Source: an uncultured Pleomorphomonas sp.
GTDB taxonomy: Bacteria; Pseudomonadota; Alphaproteobacteria; Rhizobiales; Pleomorphomonadaceae
Reading direction: 5' to 3'
DNA length: 64,000 nt
Assembly: GCA_937868725.1 (NCBI GenBank)
Contig: CALMMQ010000120.1
Coordinates: forward strand, 1 to 64,000
In this document: piece after piece, positions 1 through 9,068 of the stretch
Position numbering within the stretch: the stretch's first letter is position 1
How the letters are laid out: every line of letters starts with the position of its first letter
Translations under genes and position numbers: made by a program
Notes under the pieces: model-generated
Seen by the model: only the letters and a program-made list of their open reading frames with translations
Databases searched by the model: none
Told to the model about the DNA's origin: nothing

Positions 1-6
1 TCTGCG

Positions 7-33
7 GGGCTGTTGTCGTTTGGACAACAGCCC
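7..33. terminator. Strong hairpin, possible terminator
   Basis: An 11-bp perfect inverted repeat (GGGCTGTTGTC / GACAACAGCCC) surrounds a 5-nt loop. No T-run follows on either strand, so it is a terminator-like hairpin rather than a textbook intrinsic terminator. It may end a gene left of the window. The remaining sequence up to 328 shows no convincing gene. Confidence 0.4.
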
Positions 34-328
34 AATAGCACAGGATGGAACAAAATAGGTACAAAGGCGAAGGGGGAGGAAAGGGGAAAAGAGAGAGGGA
101 AGAACGGCGGAGAGCGGAGGCAGGCGCCGCAACCGAAGCGACAATGCCGCACAATGGCGCTGTCCAACGCCGGTCGCACCACCATGGCAGCCACAGGCGA
201 AAGCGGCGCGGAAGAGTCAGCGGTGCCCTCAGCGGCCGCCGATCGCAACTTTGGTCAAGGCCGATTGGTTTTCCATCCATTCGGCACGGGAAGGGCGTAT
301 GGCAGGGACGATCAACAGGGGACAAGCG

Positions 329-856
329 ATGAGCGGACCAGGCGCCACACTTTGGCTGGAGGCAGCGACCGCCGCCCATCTCAACTGCGAGCTCGAGGCG
401 CCAGCGCAGCTTGGCGTGCTGCTCGATGCCGTCGTGCCGGCGAGCTGGCCGCCGGCAACGTATGACCACGACGTCATCGCGTTCTTCAAGGACCAGACCG
501 AGGCGGGCGGTGAGGCTGCCGCTGGCTGGTACGTCTGGTATGCCATGGCCATTCCCCAGGACGGTCCCAGAACGTTGATCGGCGGCGGCGGCTACTTCGG
601 CCCGCCGGAGAATGGCGTGGTGGAGATCGGTTACGCCGTGCTGCCGGCATGGCAGGGGCGAGGGTATGGAAGCGAAATGGTCAGGCAGTTGGTCGACCGG
701 GCTTTGGCCCGCCCTGAGGCGACGGTACGGCAAGTGGTGGCGCATACGGAAGTCGGCAATGCTGCTTCGCAGGCGGTGCTCAGGCGCAACGGGTTCGCGG
801 TTACGCCGGAGGTCGGCGCCGGCGATCGCCTGTACTTCGTGCGCGATCGCCGTTAG
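329..856 (+). CDS. GNAT family N-acetyltransferase
   Basis: A 175-residue protein of the GNAT acyl-CoA acyltransferase fold. The C-terminal half shows the acetyl-CoA binding motif A (GYAVLPAWQGRGYGSEMV, with the Q/RxxGxG/A signature), then a helix and a VVAHTEVGNAASQAVLRRNGF segment matching the usual motif B. I chose the ATG at 329 because AGGGGA lies a few bases upstream and the protein family begins near here; an in-frame ATG at 251 would add 26 residues with no family resemblance. It is transcribed alone, convergent with ppa. The acceptor substrate cannot be read from sequence; small molecules, antibiotics and protein N-termini are all used by this superfamily. Confidence 0.8.
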   Translation: MSGPGATLWLEAATAAHLNCELEAPAQLGVLLDAVVPASWPPATYDHDVIAFFKDQTEAGGEAAAGWYVWYAMAIPQDGPRTLIGGGGYFGPPENGVVEIGYAVLPAWQGRGYGSEMVRQLVDRALARPEATVRQVVAHTEVGNAASQAVLRRNGFAVTPEVGAGDRLYFVRDRR

Positions 857-905
857 AGCGCGTTCCGACCTGACGGTTCAGTCAGGTCGACAAGAAATCG
901 CTCCA
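854..905. repeat. Rhizobial-type intergenic palindrome
   Basis: A 9-bp perfect stem (CGACCTGAC, 866-874, pairing with GTCAGGTCG, 881-889) with a 6-nt loop sits directly after the GNAT stop codon and is flanked by AGAGCG and CGCTC. The layout resembles short palindromic repeats dispersed through Hyphomicrobiales genomes. It may also work as the 3' hairpin of the GNAT transcript. Copy number cannot be judged from this window. Confidence 0.4.
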
Positions 906-990
906 GAGTCAAAGGCTTGAGCAGCCACTTAGCGATCAGTTCGTTGCAACTTGATCGGCATACGCTTTGGCAGCGCGATGCCGCCGCATG

Positions 991-1027
991 AAAAAGCCGC
1001 CGCCCGGTGCCCCCGGACGGCGGCTCT
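991..1027 (-). terminator. Intrinsic terminator of ppa
   Basis: Read on the minus strand, a GC-rich stem (GCCGCCGTCC / GGGCGGCGGC) is followed by TTTTT, just after the ppa stop codon. This is a standard Rho-independent terminator. Confidence 0.8.
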
Positions 1028-1049
1028 CACAATGGCAATGGCGCGACGG

Positions 1050-1592
1050 TCAGTCGCTGGACGGCACGGTCTTGCCCTTTTCGATGGCGGCCATGATCAG
1101 CTCGGCGGCTTCGGCGACGCCGCCCCAACCGATGACCTTGACCCACTTGCCCGGTTCCAGATCCTTGTAGTGCTCGAAGAAGTGCTCGATCTGGTGCACG
1201 GTGATTTCGGGCAGATCGTCGATGGTGCGGATCTTGGAATAGCGCTTGGTCAGCTTGTCCGAGGGCACGGCGATGATCTTCTCGTCGCCACCGCTCTCGT
1301 CCTGCATCTTGAGCACACCGATCGGCCGGCAGTTCATTATGGCGCCCGGCACGATGGCGCGGGTGTTGACGACCATGACGTCGATGGGGTCGCCGTCGTC
1401 CGACAGCGTGTGCGGCACGAAGCCGTAGTTTCCAGGATAATGCATCGCCGTGTAGAGGAAGCGGTCGACGTACATGGCGCCGGCGGCCTTGTCCATCTCG
1501 TACTTGATCGGCTCGCCCCCCAGCGGCACCTCGACAATGACGTTGATGTCTTCAGGGGGATTGCGGCCGATGGGGACGGCGTCAATGCGCAT
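1050..1592 (-). CDS. ppa: Inorganic pyrophosphatase
   Basis: A soluble cytoplasmic family I pyrophosphatase, 180 residues, the usual bacterial length. It hydrolyses pyrophosphate to two phosphates, which pulls DNA, RNA and aminoacyl-tRNA synthesis forward. The family signature DGDPIDVMV with its metal-binding aspartates is present after [14 protein letters not shown], and the catalytic Lys/Glu/Tyr context ([21 protein letters not shown]) is intact. The ATG at 1592 is preceded by AGGAG; the frame is open upstream to 1814 but that extension does not resemble the family. It is monocistronic, with its own terminator. Confidence 0.96.
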   Translation of the reverse strand: MRIDAVPIGRNPPEDINVIVEVPLGGEPIKYEMDKAAGAMYVDRFLYTAMHYPGNYGFVPHTLSDDGDPIDVMVVNTRAIVPGAIMNCRPIGVLKMQDESGGDEKIIAVPSDKLTKRYSKIRTIDDLPEITVHQIEHFFEHYKDLEPGKWVKVIGWGGVAEAAELIMAAIEKGKTVPSSD

Positions 1593-1810
1593 GGAAGCTC
1601 CTGTTGGCTGGTCCGGCTGGGCGAGGCGGTGGAATAGGGCCCAAAACCGGGCGAAGTCACTGGGTTCAAACAAATTGCTGATGCCGGCGGACCCGATCCA
1701 CCGGCCATCATGCACGGGATTATCCGTAGCCGATGCGGCACAAACAAGGCAACCGCCAAATGGCGGTAGCTGTTCGTTCCTTCGTAGACGGGCACGTCCC
1801 GCAGCAGCCG

Positions 1811-3037
1811 TCACGGCGCAAAGCGGAAGCCCTCGAGAATGGACGGAACGGTGCCGTGACTGTGGACGAGCAGCAGCGACGAGCCGGCTGTTGCAAGTTC
1901 GCCGTAGAGACTGTCGAGGCCGCGTTCGCCTTTGTAGAGGGTCTTGGCCGCTGCGGCGGCGGCACCGCTGTCGGTGAAGCGGCGGGCGAGATAGGAGCGC
2001 GGACGGCCGGCCACCGGACCGCCGTTGTTGGTCCAGGCCAGCGCGAAGCCACCGGTCGGCAGGGCGGCGAGATCGGGCGACAGCTGTTCCTCGAGGGAGG
2101 AAGCGTGAGCGCGACGCTCCGAGCCGGTCGGCAGGCCGGCGCTGGTCAGCAGGCGATACTGGACGTCGAAGGCGTCGTCGCGATTGGTGCTGCCCACGCG
2201 TGTCCAGGCCACGACGACCTTGCCACTCTTGAGGCGGACGGCGTCGACCTTGAAGTCGGCCTGCTGACCGCCGCTGCCGAGCGGCATTGCCAGCACGTTG
2301 AGCTTGCGGGCGGACGATGCCACGGCGCCGCTGGCACCGATGTTGACGACGTAGACGTTGCCGTCGGCGCGGTTGCGGTAGGCAACGACGGCGCCGCCGC
2401 CGTTGAGCGGCGCGGCGGTGAAGTCGGAAGCCGCTGTCGCGGTATAGGCGGCCTTGGGGCCGGGCAGAAACTGCGCTGTCCTCGCCACCGACAGATCAGC
2501 GTTGACGATGGTGGCCGCGAGACGCTTGTTGAAGTTGGGCGGCTGCATGTCGAAGCGATAGCTCAGCACCATGTACTTGCCGCCGTCGAGGCGGATGGCG
2601 TCGATGTTGGCCTCGGCGGGGCCTTCCGCGCCAGCCAGCAGCCGCTTTTCCGGGCCGAGGACGCCGGTGGTCGTGTTTCCGGCGCGGGCGAAAACACCCG
2701 AACCGGGGCGAAGCCAGATGGCGGTTACTTTGCCGCTGCCGGTCGGCAGCACGGTGGGATCGAACAACGCGTAGGGTTGGCTGTCAAAGCGCAGCGGCTT
2801 GCCCATGGCCGCGCCAGCGGGCGAGAACTGGCGCGCCTGGAACTCGATCTGAACGGCCGGCGTCGTCCGCAGCCGCAGCCAGCCGGCAACGAAACCGGCA
2901 CTGTTGCCGGTCACTTCGCCGGCGGTATCGAAGGTCGATCCGTCGGCCTTGGTGAGGGCGATGGGCGCCGCGGCGAGAGGAGAGGCCAGCGAAGCGAAAA
3001 CGCAAGTGGCGAGCACGCCGAGACGCAGATGTAGCAT
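1811..3037 (-). CDS. Secreted protein of unknown function
   Basis: 408 residues starting with a Sec-type signal peptide (hydrophobic core [19 protein letters not shown], likely cleavage after the last Ala run). The mature part is rich in Gly, Ala, Thr and short beta-strand-like segments, with repeated phrases such as [23 protein letters not shown] and [10 protein letters not shown] about 60-70 residues apart. This pattern is typical of beta-propeller-like repeats in exported proteins, but I do not recognise a named family. No catalytic motif is visible. It lies between ppa and petC on the same strand with no operon-like spacing. A periplasmic or extracellular location is inferred from the signal peptide. 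Confidence 0.65.
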   Translation of the reverse strand: MLHLRLGVLATCVFASLASPLAAAPIALTKADGSTFDTAGEVTGNSAGFVAGWLRLRTTPAVQIEFQARQFSPAGAAMGKPLRFDSQPYALFDPTVLPTGSGKVTAIWLRPGSGVFARAGNTTTGVLGPEKRLLAGAEGPAEANIDAIRLDGGKYMVLSYRFDMQPPNFNKRLAATIVNADLSVARTAQFLPGPKAAYTATAASDFTAAPLNGGGAVVAYRNRADGNVYVVNIGASGAVASSARKLNVLAMPLGSGGQQADFKVDAVRLKSGKVVVAWTRVGSTNRDDAFDVQYRLLTSAGLPTGSERRAHASSLEEQLSPDLAALPTGGFALAWTNNGGPVAGRPRSYLARRFTDSGAAAAAAKTLYKGERGLDSLYGELATAGSSLLLVHSHGTVPSILEGFRFAP

Positions 3038-3151
3038 GTGTAAAATCCCCAGCCGGAAATATATCTAAGTTGTCTGAAATGTATCTGGAGGTCAAGCGGC
3101 GCATGGCCGAAACGCCGGCATTCCCGGCGTCAGTCCGGTCAAAAGGGCAAC

Positions 3152-3183
3152 AAAAAAGGGGAAGCTGGCGCTTCCCCTTCTTC
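3152..3183 (-). terminator. Intrinsic terminator of the petABC operon
   Basis: On the minus strand GGGGAAG, a 6-nt loop, CTTCCCC and then TTTTTT lie downstream of the petC stop. It is a compact Rho-independent terminator for the bc1 operon. Confidence 0.85.
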
Positions 3184-3213
3184 GTTTTGGCCGTCGGCGT
3201 TACCGTTGCCGGA

Positions 3214-4083
3214 TCAATGCGGCGTCGTCGACCACACCGACCGCTTCACCATGTAGAGAATGCCGGCGAAGACGATCAGGAACAGCATGACGCGCAGGCC
3301 AAGCTCCTTGCGGGCGTCGAGGTGCGGCTCGGCTGTCCACATCAGGAAGGCGGCCACGTCCTTGGCGTACTGCTCGACGGTCTGGGCGGAACCGTCGGTA
3401 TATTCAACCTGGCCGTCGGTCAGCGGCGGCGGCATGCGCAGCACGGCGCCATTGATGAAGTGCGGATTGTAATACTGGCCGTCAGCGACGGCGACGTCCT
3501 TGGGGGCGTTCTGGTAGCCGGTCATCAGCGACACGATGTAATCAGGCCCCTGTTCCTGATAGGGCCAGAACATGTCGAAGACGAACCAGGGGAAGCCGCG
3601 ATGGACGGCGCGGGCCTTGGCCAGCAGCGACATGTCGGGCGGCACGGCGCCGCCCATCGAGGCAGCAGCCGCCTTGTCATTGGCGAAGGGCGAGGGGAAC
3701 GGGTCGGACGGCACGCGCGGCCGCTCGAACATCTCGCCGTTGTCGTTGGGGCCGTCCTGGATGGTGTATTCGGCGGCCAGCGACTTGACCTGGTCCTCGG
3801 TGAACTGCGGTCCGCCCTCGTCGCCGAGGTTGCGGAACTTGACCAGCTTCATCGAGTGGCAGGACGAGCAGACTTCTTTGTAGACCTTGTAGCCGCGCTG
3901 CAGCTGGGCCTGATCGTACTGGCCGAAGATGCCGGCGAACGACCAGGCCTGACGGGCCGGCTTGACGAGCGGATACTCGACCGTGACGGTCGCTTCCTGG
4001 GCCGAAGCCAGGCTGGCGAGTCCGGCGGCAAGCCCGACGCCGAGAACGGCGGCGATGGCCCAACGGATCACGTGGTGCTTCAT
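3214..4083 (-). CDS. petC: Cytochrome c1, bc1 complex subunit
   Basis: A 289-residue cytochrome c1 that passes electrons from the Rieske centre to soluble or membrane cytochrome c. A cleavable signal peptide (residues 1-28, ending ASA) precedes the haem attachment site CSSCH (residues 72-76). The distal methionine ligand lies in VLRMPPP near residue 207, and one C-terminal membrane anchor (VMLFLIVFAGILYMV) ends the protein with a positively charged tail. The start at 4083 places the signal peptide at the N-terminus; the frame is open upstream but overlaps petB. Some rhizobia encode cytochromes b and c1 as one fused fbcH product; here they are separate genes. Confidence 0.96.
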   Translation of the reverse strand: MKHHVIRWAIAAVLGVGLAAGLASLASAQEATVTVEYPLVKPARQAWSFAGIFGQYDQAQLQRGYKVYKEVCSSCHSMKLVKFRNLGDEGGPQFTEDQVKSLAAEYTIQDGPNDNGEMFERPRVPSDPFPSPFANDKAAAASMGGAVPPDMSLLAKARAVHRGFPWFVFDMFWPYQEQGPDYIVSLMTGYQNAPKDVAVADGQYYNPHFINGAVLRMPPPLTDGQVEYTDGSAQTVEQYAKDVAAFLMWTAEPHLDARKELGLRVMLFLIVFAGILYMVKRSVWSTTPH

Positions 4084-4111
4084 GGTGATGAAATTCCTCT
4101 CCGTCGGGCCG

Positions 4112-5362
4112 TCAGTGGGCCGATTTGGCCAGCACGTCTTCGATGATCGACGCCGGCAGCGGCTTCGGCTTCTCGACAAAGCCGAGGGCCGGCAGGATGA
4201 TCAGGAAGAAGGCGAAGTAGTAGGCCGTGCAGAGCTGGGCGTAGAGCACGGCGTTGCCTTCGGCCGGCTGCGAGCCGAGGTAGCCGAGGAAGACCGCCGC
4301 GACGATGAACACCCAGAAGAACAGCCGGAACAGCGGCCGGAAGCGGCCCGACCGCACCTTGGACGTATCGAGCCAGGGCAGGAAGGCCAGGACGGCGATG
4401 GAACCGAACATGGCGATGACGCCGCCGAGCTTGGAATTGATCGGCCCGATGTCGAAGGTGATGGCGCGGAGAATGGCGTAGAACGGCAGGAAGTACCATT
4501 CCGGCACGATATGGGCCGGCGTCGCTAGCGGGTTGGCTTCAATATAGTTGTCGGGGTGGCCGAGGAAGTTCGGCTGATAGAACACGAACCAGGCGTAGAC
4601 GATCATGAACAGGACCATGAAGAGGAGGTCCTTGGACGTGGCGTAGGGCGTGAAGGGCACGGTGTCCTTCTCGCTCTTGACGTCGATGCCGAGCGGGTTG
4701 TTCTGGCCAACCACATGCAGCGCCCAGATGTGTAGGATGACCACGCCGACGATCAGGAACGGCACCAGATAGTGCAGCGAGAAGAAGCGGTTGAGCGTGG
4801 CGTTGTCGACGGCGAAGCCGCCGATGAGCAGCGTCTGGATCGGCTGGCCGACGATCGGCAGGGCGGTGAAGAAGTTGGTGATGACGGTGGCGCCCCAGAA
4901 CGACATCTGGCCCCACGGCAACACGTAGCCCATGAAACCGGCGGCCATCATCAGCAGGAAGATGAGAACGCCGAGGATCCACAGCAGCTCGCGCGGCTCC
5001 TTGTAGGAGCCGTAATACATGCCGCGGAAGATGTGCATGTAGACGGCGACGAAGAACATCGAGGCGCCGTTGGCGTGGAGATAGCGGATCAGCCAGCCCC
5101 AGTTGACGTCGCGCATGATGGCTTCGACCGAGCCGAAGGCCAGCGCGCTCGACGAGGCGTAGTGCATGGCCAGGACGATGCCGGTGACGATCTGCACCAC
5201 CAGCATCATGGCCAGAATGCCGCCGAAGGTCCACAGACCGTTGAGGTTGCGCGGCGTCGGGTAGGAGACGGCCGTGTCGTGGACAAGGCGAACGATCGGC
5301 AGGCGCTTTTCAAGCCAGTTGCCGAATCCCGTCGTGGGTTCGTAGGTCGAATGACCGGACAT
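4112..5362 (-). CDS. petB: Cytochrome b, bc1 complex subunit
   Basis: The 416-residue membrane core of ubiquinol:cytochrome c oxidoreductase. It carries both b haems and the quinol oxidation and quinone reduction sites. The [13 protein letters not shown] segment contains the PEWY motif of the Qo site, and the paired histidines of helices B and D are present ([38 protein letters not shown]). About eight membrane spans follow, ending in a short basic tail. The length fits a full-length cytochrome b rather than the split b6/subunit IV type. It is co-transcribed with petA (27 bp upstream) and petC (28 bp downstream). Confidence 0.97.
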   Translation of the reverse strand: MSGHSTYEPTTGFGNWLEKRLPIVRLVHDTAVSYPTPRNLNGLWTFGGILAMMLVVQIVTGIVLAMHYASSSALAFGSVEAIMRDVNWGWLIRYLHANGASMFFVAVYMHIFRGMYYGSYKEPRELLWILGVLIFLLMMAAGFMGYVLPWGQMSFWGATVITNFFTALPIVGQPIQTLLIGGFAVDNATLNRFFSLHYLVPFLIVGVVILHIWALHVVGQNNPLGIDVKSEKDTVPFTPYATSKDLLFMVLFMIVYAWFVFYQPNFLGHPDNYIEANPLATPAHIVPEWYFLPFYAILRAITFDIGPINSKLGGVIAMFGSIAVLAFLPWLDTSKVRSGRFRPLFRLFFWVFIVAAVFLGYLGSQPAEGNAVLYAQLCTAYYFAFFLIILPALGFVEKPKPLPASIIEDVLAKSAH

Positions 5363-5389
5363 GGATTACCTCTTGCGGAAACGGCGGGA

Positions 5390-5953
5390 TCAGCCGACGC
5401 GGATCTTGGTGTCGCTCAGGAAGGTGTAGGCCGGGATCGGCAGGTTCTCCGGCGCCGGACCCTTGCGGATGCGGCCGGCCGTGTCGTACTGCGAACCGTG
5501 GCAGGGACAGAACCAGCCGCCGAACTCGCCCTGCTGGTCGAGCGGAATGCAGCCGAGGTGGGTGCAGACCTTGACCATGAGCAGGATGTTCTCCTTGCCC
5601 TTGGCCGACCGGTTGGCGTCGGTGGCTTCGGCCGTGGGGTCGACGTTGGCGTTGCGGGCCAGGCGATCCTTGAGCTCCTCGAGCTTGACGGCCTTGCCCT
5701 CCTCGACTTCCTTGTCGGTGCGGTTGCGGATGACGACCGGCTTGCCGCGCCACAGCACGGTAATGGCCTGACCGGGTTCGAGGGCGGCGATGTCGACCTC
5801 GACGGACGCCAGCGCGCGGGTCGAGGCGTCCGGGTTCATCTGGTCGATGAAGGGCCACGCCGTCGCCGCCGCGCCGACGACGCCAAAGGCGCCGGCGGTA
5901 AGCAGCAGGAAGTCGCGGCGGGTCGGTTCAGCCGTCGTATCGGTGTGAGCCAA
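5390..5953 (-). CDS. petA: Rieske iron-sulfur subunit of bc1 complex
   Basis: A 187-residue Rieske protein, the first gene of the bc1 operon. The N-terminus has a twin-arginine pattern (TRRDFLLLTAGAFG, residues 11-24) that doubles as the membrane anchor, as is usual for this subunit. The 2Fe-2S ligands are in CTHLGC (residues 130-135) and CPCHGSQYD (from 149), with the disulfide-forming cysteines present. The start codon is TTG (minus strand of 5951-5953), supported by AAGGAAG five to ten bases upstream and by the position of the Tat motif. Quinol oxidation at cytochrome b reduces this cluster, which swings to cytochrome c1. Confidence 0.96.
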   Translation of the reverse strand: MAHTDTTAEPTRRDFLLLTAGAFGVVGAAATAWPFIDQMNPDASTRALASVEVDIAALEPGQAITVLWRGKPVVIRNRTDKEVEEGKAVKLEELKDRLARNANVDPTAEATDANRSAKGKENILLMVKVCTHLGCIPLDQQGEFGGWFCPCHGSQYDTAGRIRKGPAPENLPIPAYTFLSDTKIRVG

Positions 5954-6012
5954 GGTCGCTTCCTTTCACGCGGGAGCGCCGTTCCCCTGGGCGGAATTGC
6001 TCGGCGCTTCCC

Positions 6013-6026
6013 TTGATCATTGTCAA
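6013..6026 (-). promoter_or_regulatory. FNR/FixK-like box upstream of petA
   Basis: The 14-mer TTGATCATTGTCAA is a dyad with the TTGA-N6-TCAA form of FNR/FixK sites. Its centre is about 66 bp from the petA start codon. Read on the minus strand it also contains a perfect -35 hexamer (TTGACA), so part of the match could simply be promoter sequence; no good -10 follows. Oxygen-responsive control of the bc1 operon is an inference. Confidence 0.45.
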
Positions 6027-6399
6027 ATGCAATCCGGACGGGACGCCTCCATCGGATGACGATCCGCAAATTCGACTAGACGCGCGAGTGTCAACGGTTT
6101 GCGTCGGTTCGCGCTAAGCCCCGTCACAGACGAACCTATAACCGGATCTTTATGCAGGAACATTGGAACTTGTCCAGTTGTCCGTGCTGCGAATTTGGTC
6201 GGATCCAACGTATTTTCCCTGAGGGTGATCAAGCTGTCACCGTGTCGCAATATTGAGTGTCGCTATCATGTATTCATTGAGCTATCGCAAACCGTCGCGG
6301 CACCGCCCGGACGCTCGGCGGCGCTGGCGTCGATGGGCCCGTTCGTGCCATGCTGGCGGCATCCATTCCAGACGTTGACGCCATCGAAACGCTGCGCTG
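6027..6399. other. Intergenic region between petA and trmL
   Basis: About 370 bp between divergent genes with locally lower GC content. It should hold the promoters of petABC (minus) and trmL (plus). I find no RNA gene or convincing small open frame in it. Confidence 0.5.
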
Positions 6400-6879
6400 A
6401 TGATTGACCTTGCTCTTTATCAACCCGACATCGCCCAGAACACCGGCACGCTCATCCGTCTCAGTGCCTGCCTCGGCACGACGCTGCACGTCATCGGGCC
6501 GGCCGGTTTCGACCTGTCCGACCGCAACCTCAAACGCGCCGGCATGGACTATCTGGAGCTGGCCGCCGTCGTCCGTCACGATGGCTGGACGGCGTTCGTT
6601 GAGTGGCTCGAAGCCAGTGAGCGGCGGCTCGTGCTGGCGACCACCCGCGCCACCACATCCTTCGTCGACCATGCCTTTGCCGACGGCGACGTCATCCTGA
6701 TGGGGCGCGAAAGCGCCGGCGTGCCCGACGCCGTGCACGCGCGGGCCGATGTCCGCCTGCGCATCCCCATGCGGCCAGGGCTCAGGTCGATCAATCTGGC
6801 GGTGTCGGCGGCCATGCTGCTGTCCGAAGCGCTGCGTCAGACCGGCGGTTTTCCCGAGGCGGGGCCCGAGGCCAGCTGA
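6400..6879 (+). CDS. trmL: tRNA (cytidine/uridine-34-2'-O)-methyltransferase
   Basis: A 159-residue minimal SPOUT methyltransferase of the TrmL/YibK type. It methylates the ribose of the wobble nucleotide of tRNA-Leu isoacceptors using S-adenosylmethionine. The family begins at the very N-terminus (LALYQPDIAQNTGTLIRLSA), and the knotted SAM-binding C-terminal region has all three motifs: LMGRESAGVPD, LRIPMRPGLRSINLA and VSAAMLLSEALRQ. The neighbourhood petABC-trmL-hemF is familiar from other Hyphomicrobiales. The length equals the stand-alone catalytic domain, so no RNA-binding extension is present and activity as a dimer is expected. Confidence 0.94.
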   Translation: MIDLALYQPDIAQNTGTLIRLSACLGTTLHVIGPAGFDLSDRNLKRAGMDYLELAAVVRHDGWTAFVEWLEASERRLVLATTRATTSFVDHAFADGDVILMGRESAGVPDAVHARADVRLRIPMRPGLRSINLAVSAAMLLSEALRQTGGFPEAGPEAS

Positions 6880-6958
6880 TGGTCGGCATCAAATCTTTGC
6901 ATTGGACAGCGGCGGCGGTCGCTGGAAGGCTGAGGCCCCAAGCGCACGGAGGCTGACA

Positions 6959-7612
6959 ATGAAGTTGCTGATTGCCAACAAGGGGTATTCGTCGTGGTCG
7001 CAGCGGGCCTGGCTGGTGCTTCGCCAGTTCGGCCTGCCGTTCGAGGAGATTCTCGAGCCGCTCTACCAGCCGGACACCCGCGAACGCGTTCTTGCCATCT
7101 CGCCGTCGGGAAAGGTGCCGTGCCTCGTCGACGGCGACATCACCGTCTGGGACAGTCTGGCCATCATCGAGTACCTGGCCGAAACCTTCCCTGACAAGGC
7201 GATCTGGCCGACCGACCGGGCGGCACGCGCCTTTGCGCGCGCCATTTCGGCCGAGATGCATTCCGGCTTCACGTCGTTGCGCCGCGACTACACCTGCAAC
7301 TGGCGCCGCCACTATGCCTGGAAGGTGCGCGGCGACGGTTCGGCCCTCGAGGACGGCCAGCGCATCCTGGCCATCTGGGCCGAGGCGCGCCGGCGCTTCG
7401 GGGCGGGCGGTCCGTTCCTGTTCGGGGCCTTCTCGGCGGCCGATGCCATGTTCGCGCCGGTGGTGGCCCGCTTCCACACCTATTCCTGGCCGGTGGACGC
7501 GGCGAGCGCCGCCTACATGGCAGCGGTGCGGGCATTGCCGGCCTATGCCGAGTGGGAGGCGGCCGGCCGGGCCGAACCCTGGACGATCGCGCAGTATGAA
7601 CTCAGCGAGTGA
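6959..7612 (+). CDS. Glutathione S-transferase family protein
   Basis: A 217-residue cytosolic GST-like protein. The N-terminal thioredoxin-like domain begins KLLIANKGYSSWSQRAWLVLRQ, where the SSWSQR stretch occupies the position of the catalytic Ser. It contains the cis-proline region SGKVPCLVDGD and the glutathione gamma-glutamyl contact motif WDSLAIIEYLAE. An all-helical C-terminal domain follows. The ATG at 6959 has GGAGG upstream; the longer frame from 6749 overlaps trmL and is not GST-like. Substrate is unknown. A short hairpin downstream separates it from hemF. Confidence 0.88.
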   Translation: MKLLIANKGYSSWSQRAWLVLRQFGLPFEEILEPLYQPDTRERVLAISPSGKVPCLVDGDITVWDSLAIIEYLAETFPDKAIWPTDRAARAFARAISAEMHSGFTSLRRDYTCNWRRHYAWKVRGDGSALEDGQRILAIWAEARRRFGAGGPFLFGAFSAADAMFAPVVARFHTYSWPVDAASAAYMAAVRALPAYAEWEAAGRAEPWTIAQYELSE

Positions 7613-7621
7613 CGGCCGGGT

Positions 7622-7644
7622 GCCGCAGCCGCTTGTGCTGCGGC
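7622..7644. terminator. Hairpin between the GST gene and hemF
   Basis: A perfect 8-bp stem (GCCGCAGC / GCTGCGGC) with a 7-nt loop lies just after the GST stop codon. There is no T-run, so it may stabilise the mRNA end or act as a weak terminator. Confidence 0.4.
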
Positions 7645-7686
7645 GCGATGCCGCCTAAACCCCCTTGACCACAAGGGGAGACCATC

Positions 7687-8607
7687 ATGGCTTCACGCGC
7701 CGACCACCTGGCGGCCACGACGCTGCCGGCCGACATCGACCGGTGCAAGGGGACGGCTTCGGACTGGTTCCGGAGCCTGCGCGACCGCATCACCGCCGCC
7801 TTCGAGGCGATCGAGGACGAGTTCGCCGGCCCCGGCGCCGACCGACCGGCCGGGCGTTTCGAGCGGCGGCCGTGGACGCGCACCGATCACAGCGGCGCTG
7901 CCGGCGGCGGCGGCGAGATGGCGCTGATGCGCGGCCGCGTCTTCGAAAAGGTGGGCGTGCACGTCTCCACCGTGCATGGCGAGTTCGCGCCGGAGTTCCG
8001 AGCCCAGATCCCTGGGGCGAGCGACGATCCGCGCTTCTGGGCCAGTGGCGTGTCGCTGATCGCCCACATGTGGAACCCCAACGTGCCGGCCGTGCACATG
8101 AACACCCGCATGGTGGTGACCAGCCGGCAGTGGTTCGGCGGCGGCGCCGACCTGACGCCGGTGCTCGACCGGCGGCGGTGCCAGGACGATCCCGACAGTC
8201 AGTCCTTTCACGCCGCCATGGCCGCCGCCTGCCGATCGCACGCTCACGTCGACTACGCCGACTACAAGGCGTGGTGCGATGAGTATTTCCATCTCAAGCA
8301 CCGCAACGAGCCGCGCGGCATCGGCGGCATCTTCTACGATTACCTGCACTCGGCCGCCGGCTGGGACGCCGACTTCGCCTTCACGCGCGACGTCGGGCTC
8401 GCCTTCCTCGACGTCTATCCGCGCCTCGTGCGTGCCAACATGAACACGCCGTGGACGGAAGCCGACCGCGAAGAGCAGCTGGTCCGGCGCGGCCGCTACG
8501 CCGAGTTCAACCTGCTCTACGATCGCGGCACCATCTTTGGTCTCAAGACCGGCGGCAACGTCGACAGCATCTTGTCTTCGATGCCGCCGGCGGCAAAATG
8601 GCCGTGA
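7687..8607 (+). CDS. hemF: Oxygen-dependent coproporphyrinogen III oxidase
   Basis: A 306-residue cytoplasmic enzyme that oxidatively decarboxylates coproporphyrinogen III to protoporphyrinogen IX in haem synthesis, using O2. Family hallmarks run through the whole protein: [52 protein letters not shown] and the C-terminal [18 protein letters not shown] followed by MPP. The ATG at 7687 follows AGGGGAGA at good spacing. An oxygen-dependent haem enzyme close to the bc1 operon fits an aerobic respiratory lifestyle. It is complete, with no odd features. Confidence 0.96.
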   Translation: MASRADHLAATTLPADIDRCKGTASDWFRSLRDRITAAFEAIEDEFAGPGADRPAGRFERRPWTRTDHSGAAGGGGEMALMRGRVFEKVGVHVSTVHGEFAPEFRAQIPGASDDPRFWASGVSLIAHMWNPNVPAVHMNTRMVVTSRQWFGGGADLTPVLDRRRCQDDPDSQSFHAAMAAACRSHAHVDYADYKAWCDEYFHLKHRNEPRGIGGIFYDYLHSAAGWDADFAFTRDVGLAFLDVYPRLVRANMNTPWTEADREEQLVRRGRYAEFNLLYDRGTIFGLKTGGNVDSILSSMPPAAKWP

Positions 8608-8702
8608 TCCGACCGAAGCGGTCGGGGACCGGCGTCGCGCCGGGCCGGCGCGCGGTGTCGCACCGGCCGTCTGCCGCGCTCCGCCATGTCGGGGAGCCTG
8701 CC

Positions 8703-9068
8703 ATGAAAGCCGTTGTCGCCGCCCTTGTTGTCGCCGTCCTGGCCGGGCCGGCCGCCGCCCAGCAGTTGCGCGAGGCCTACTCCGCCCGCATCAGCGTCGC
8801 CGATCATTACAACTCCAGCGGCGTGCCGCTCGACAACGCCGCCGCCATCATCCGGCAGGACCGGGCCAACTTCCACGAGTTCGGCATCCGTGATGCGGAG
8901 GACCAGTCCGACGCCTTCTTTGCCATCAAGGCCAACCGTGCCCGCCTCGAAGCGCTGCTCCGGGCCGGTCGCATGGACAAGTTCACCGCTAGCGCCATCG
9001 TGCGCGGCACGCCGCTGGTCTATGTCGAGGTCTACGACAACTATATCGCCGTCTCGGCCCAGCGCTAA
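8703..9068 (+). CDS. Small secreted protein, function unknown
   Basis: A 121-residue protein with a clear signal peptide (KAVVAALVVAVLAGPAAAQ, cleavage expected after AAA). The mature part of about 100 residues is mixed helix and strand, with a run of charged residues (DAEDQSDAFFAIKANRARLEALL) and no cysteines. I do not recognise a family. The ATG at 8703 follows GGGGAG. It is 95 bp downstream of hemF on the same strand and its stop overlaps the convergent epmA stop by four bases. A periplasmic location is inferred from the signal peptide. Confidence 0.65.
   Translation: MKAVVAALVVAVLAGPAAAQQLREAYSARISVADHYNSSGVPLDNAAAIIRQDRANFHEFGIRDAEDQSDAFFAIKANRARLEALLRAGRMDKFTASAIVRGTPLVYVEVYDNYIAVSAQR

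Noticed and set aside
1733..3034. A 433-codon plus-strand frame opposite the secreted protein gene
   Set aside because: The minus-strand product has a clean signal peptide; the plus-strand product is Gly/Ala/Arg-rich with no features.
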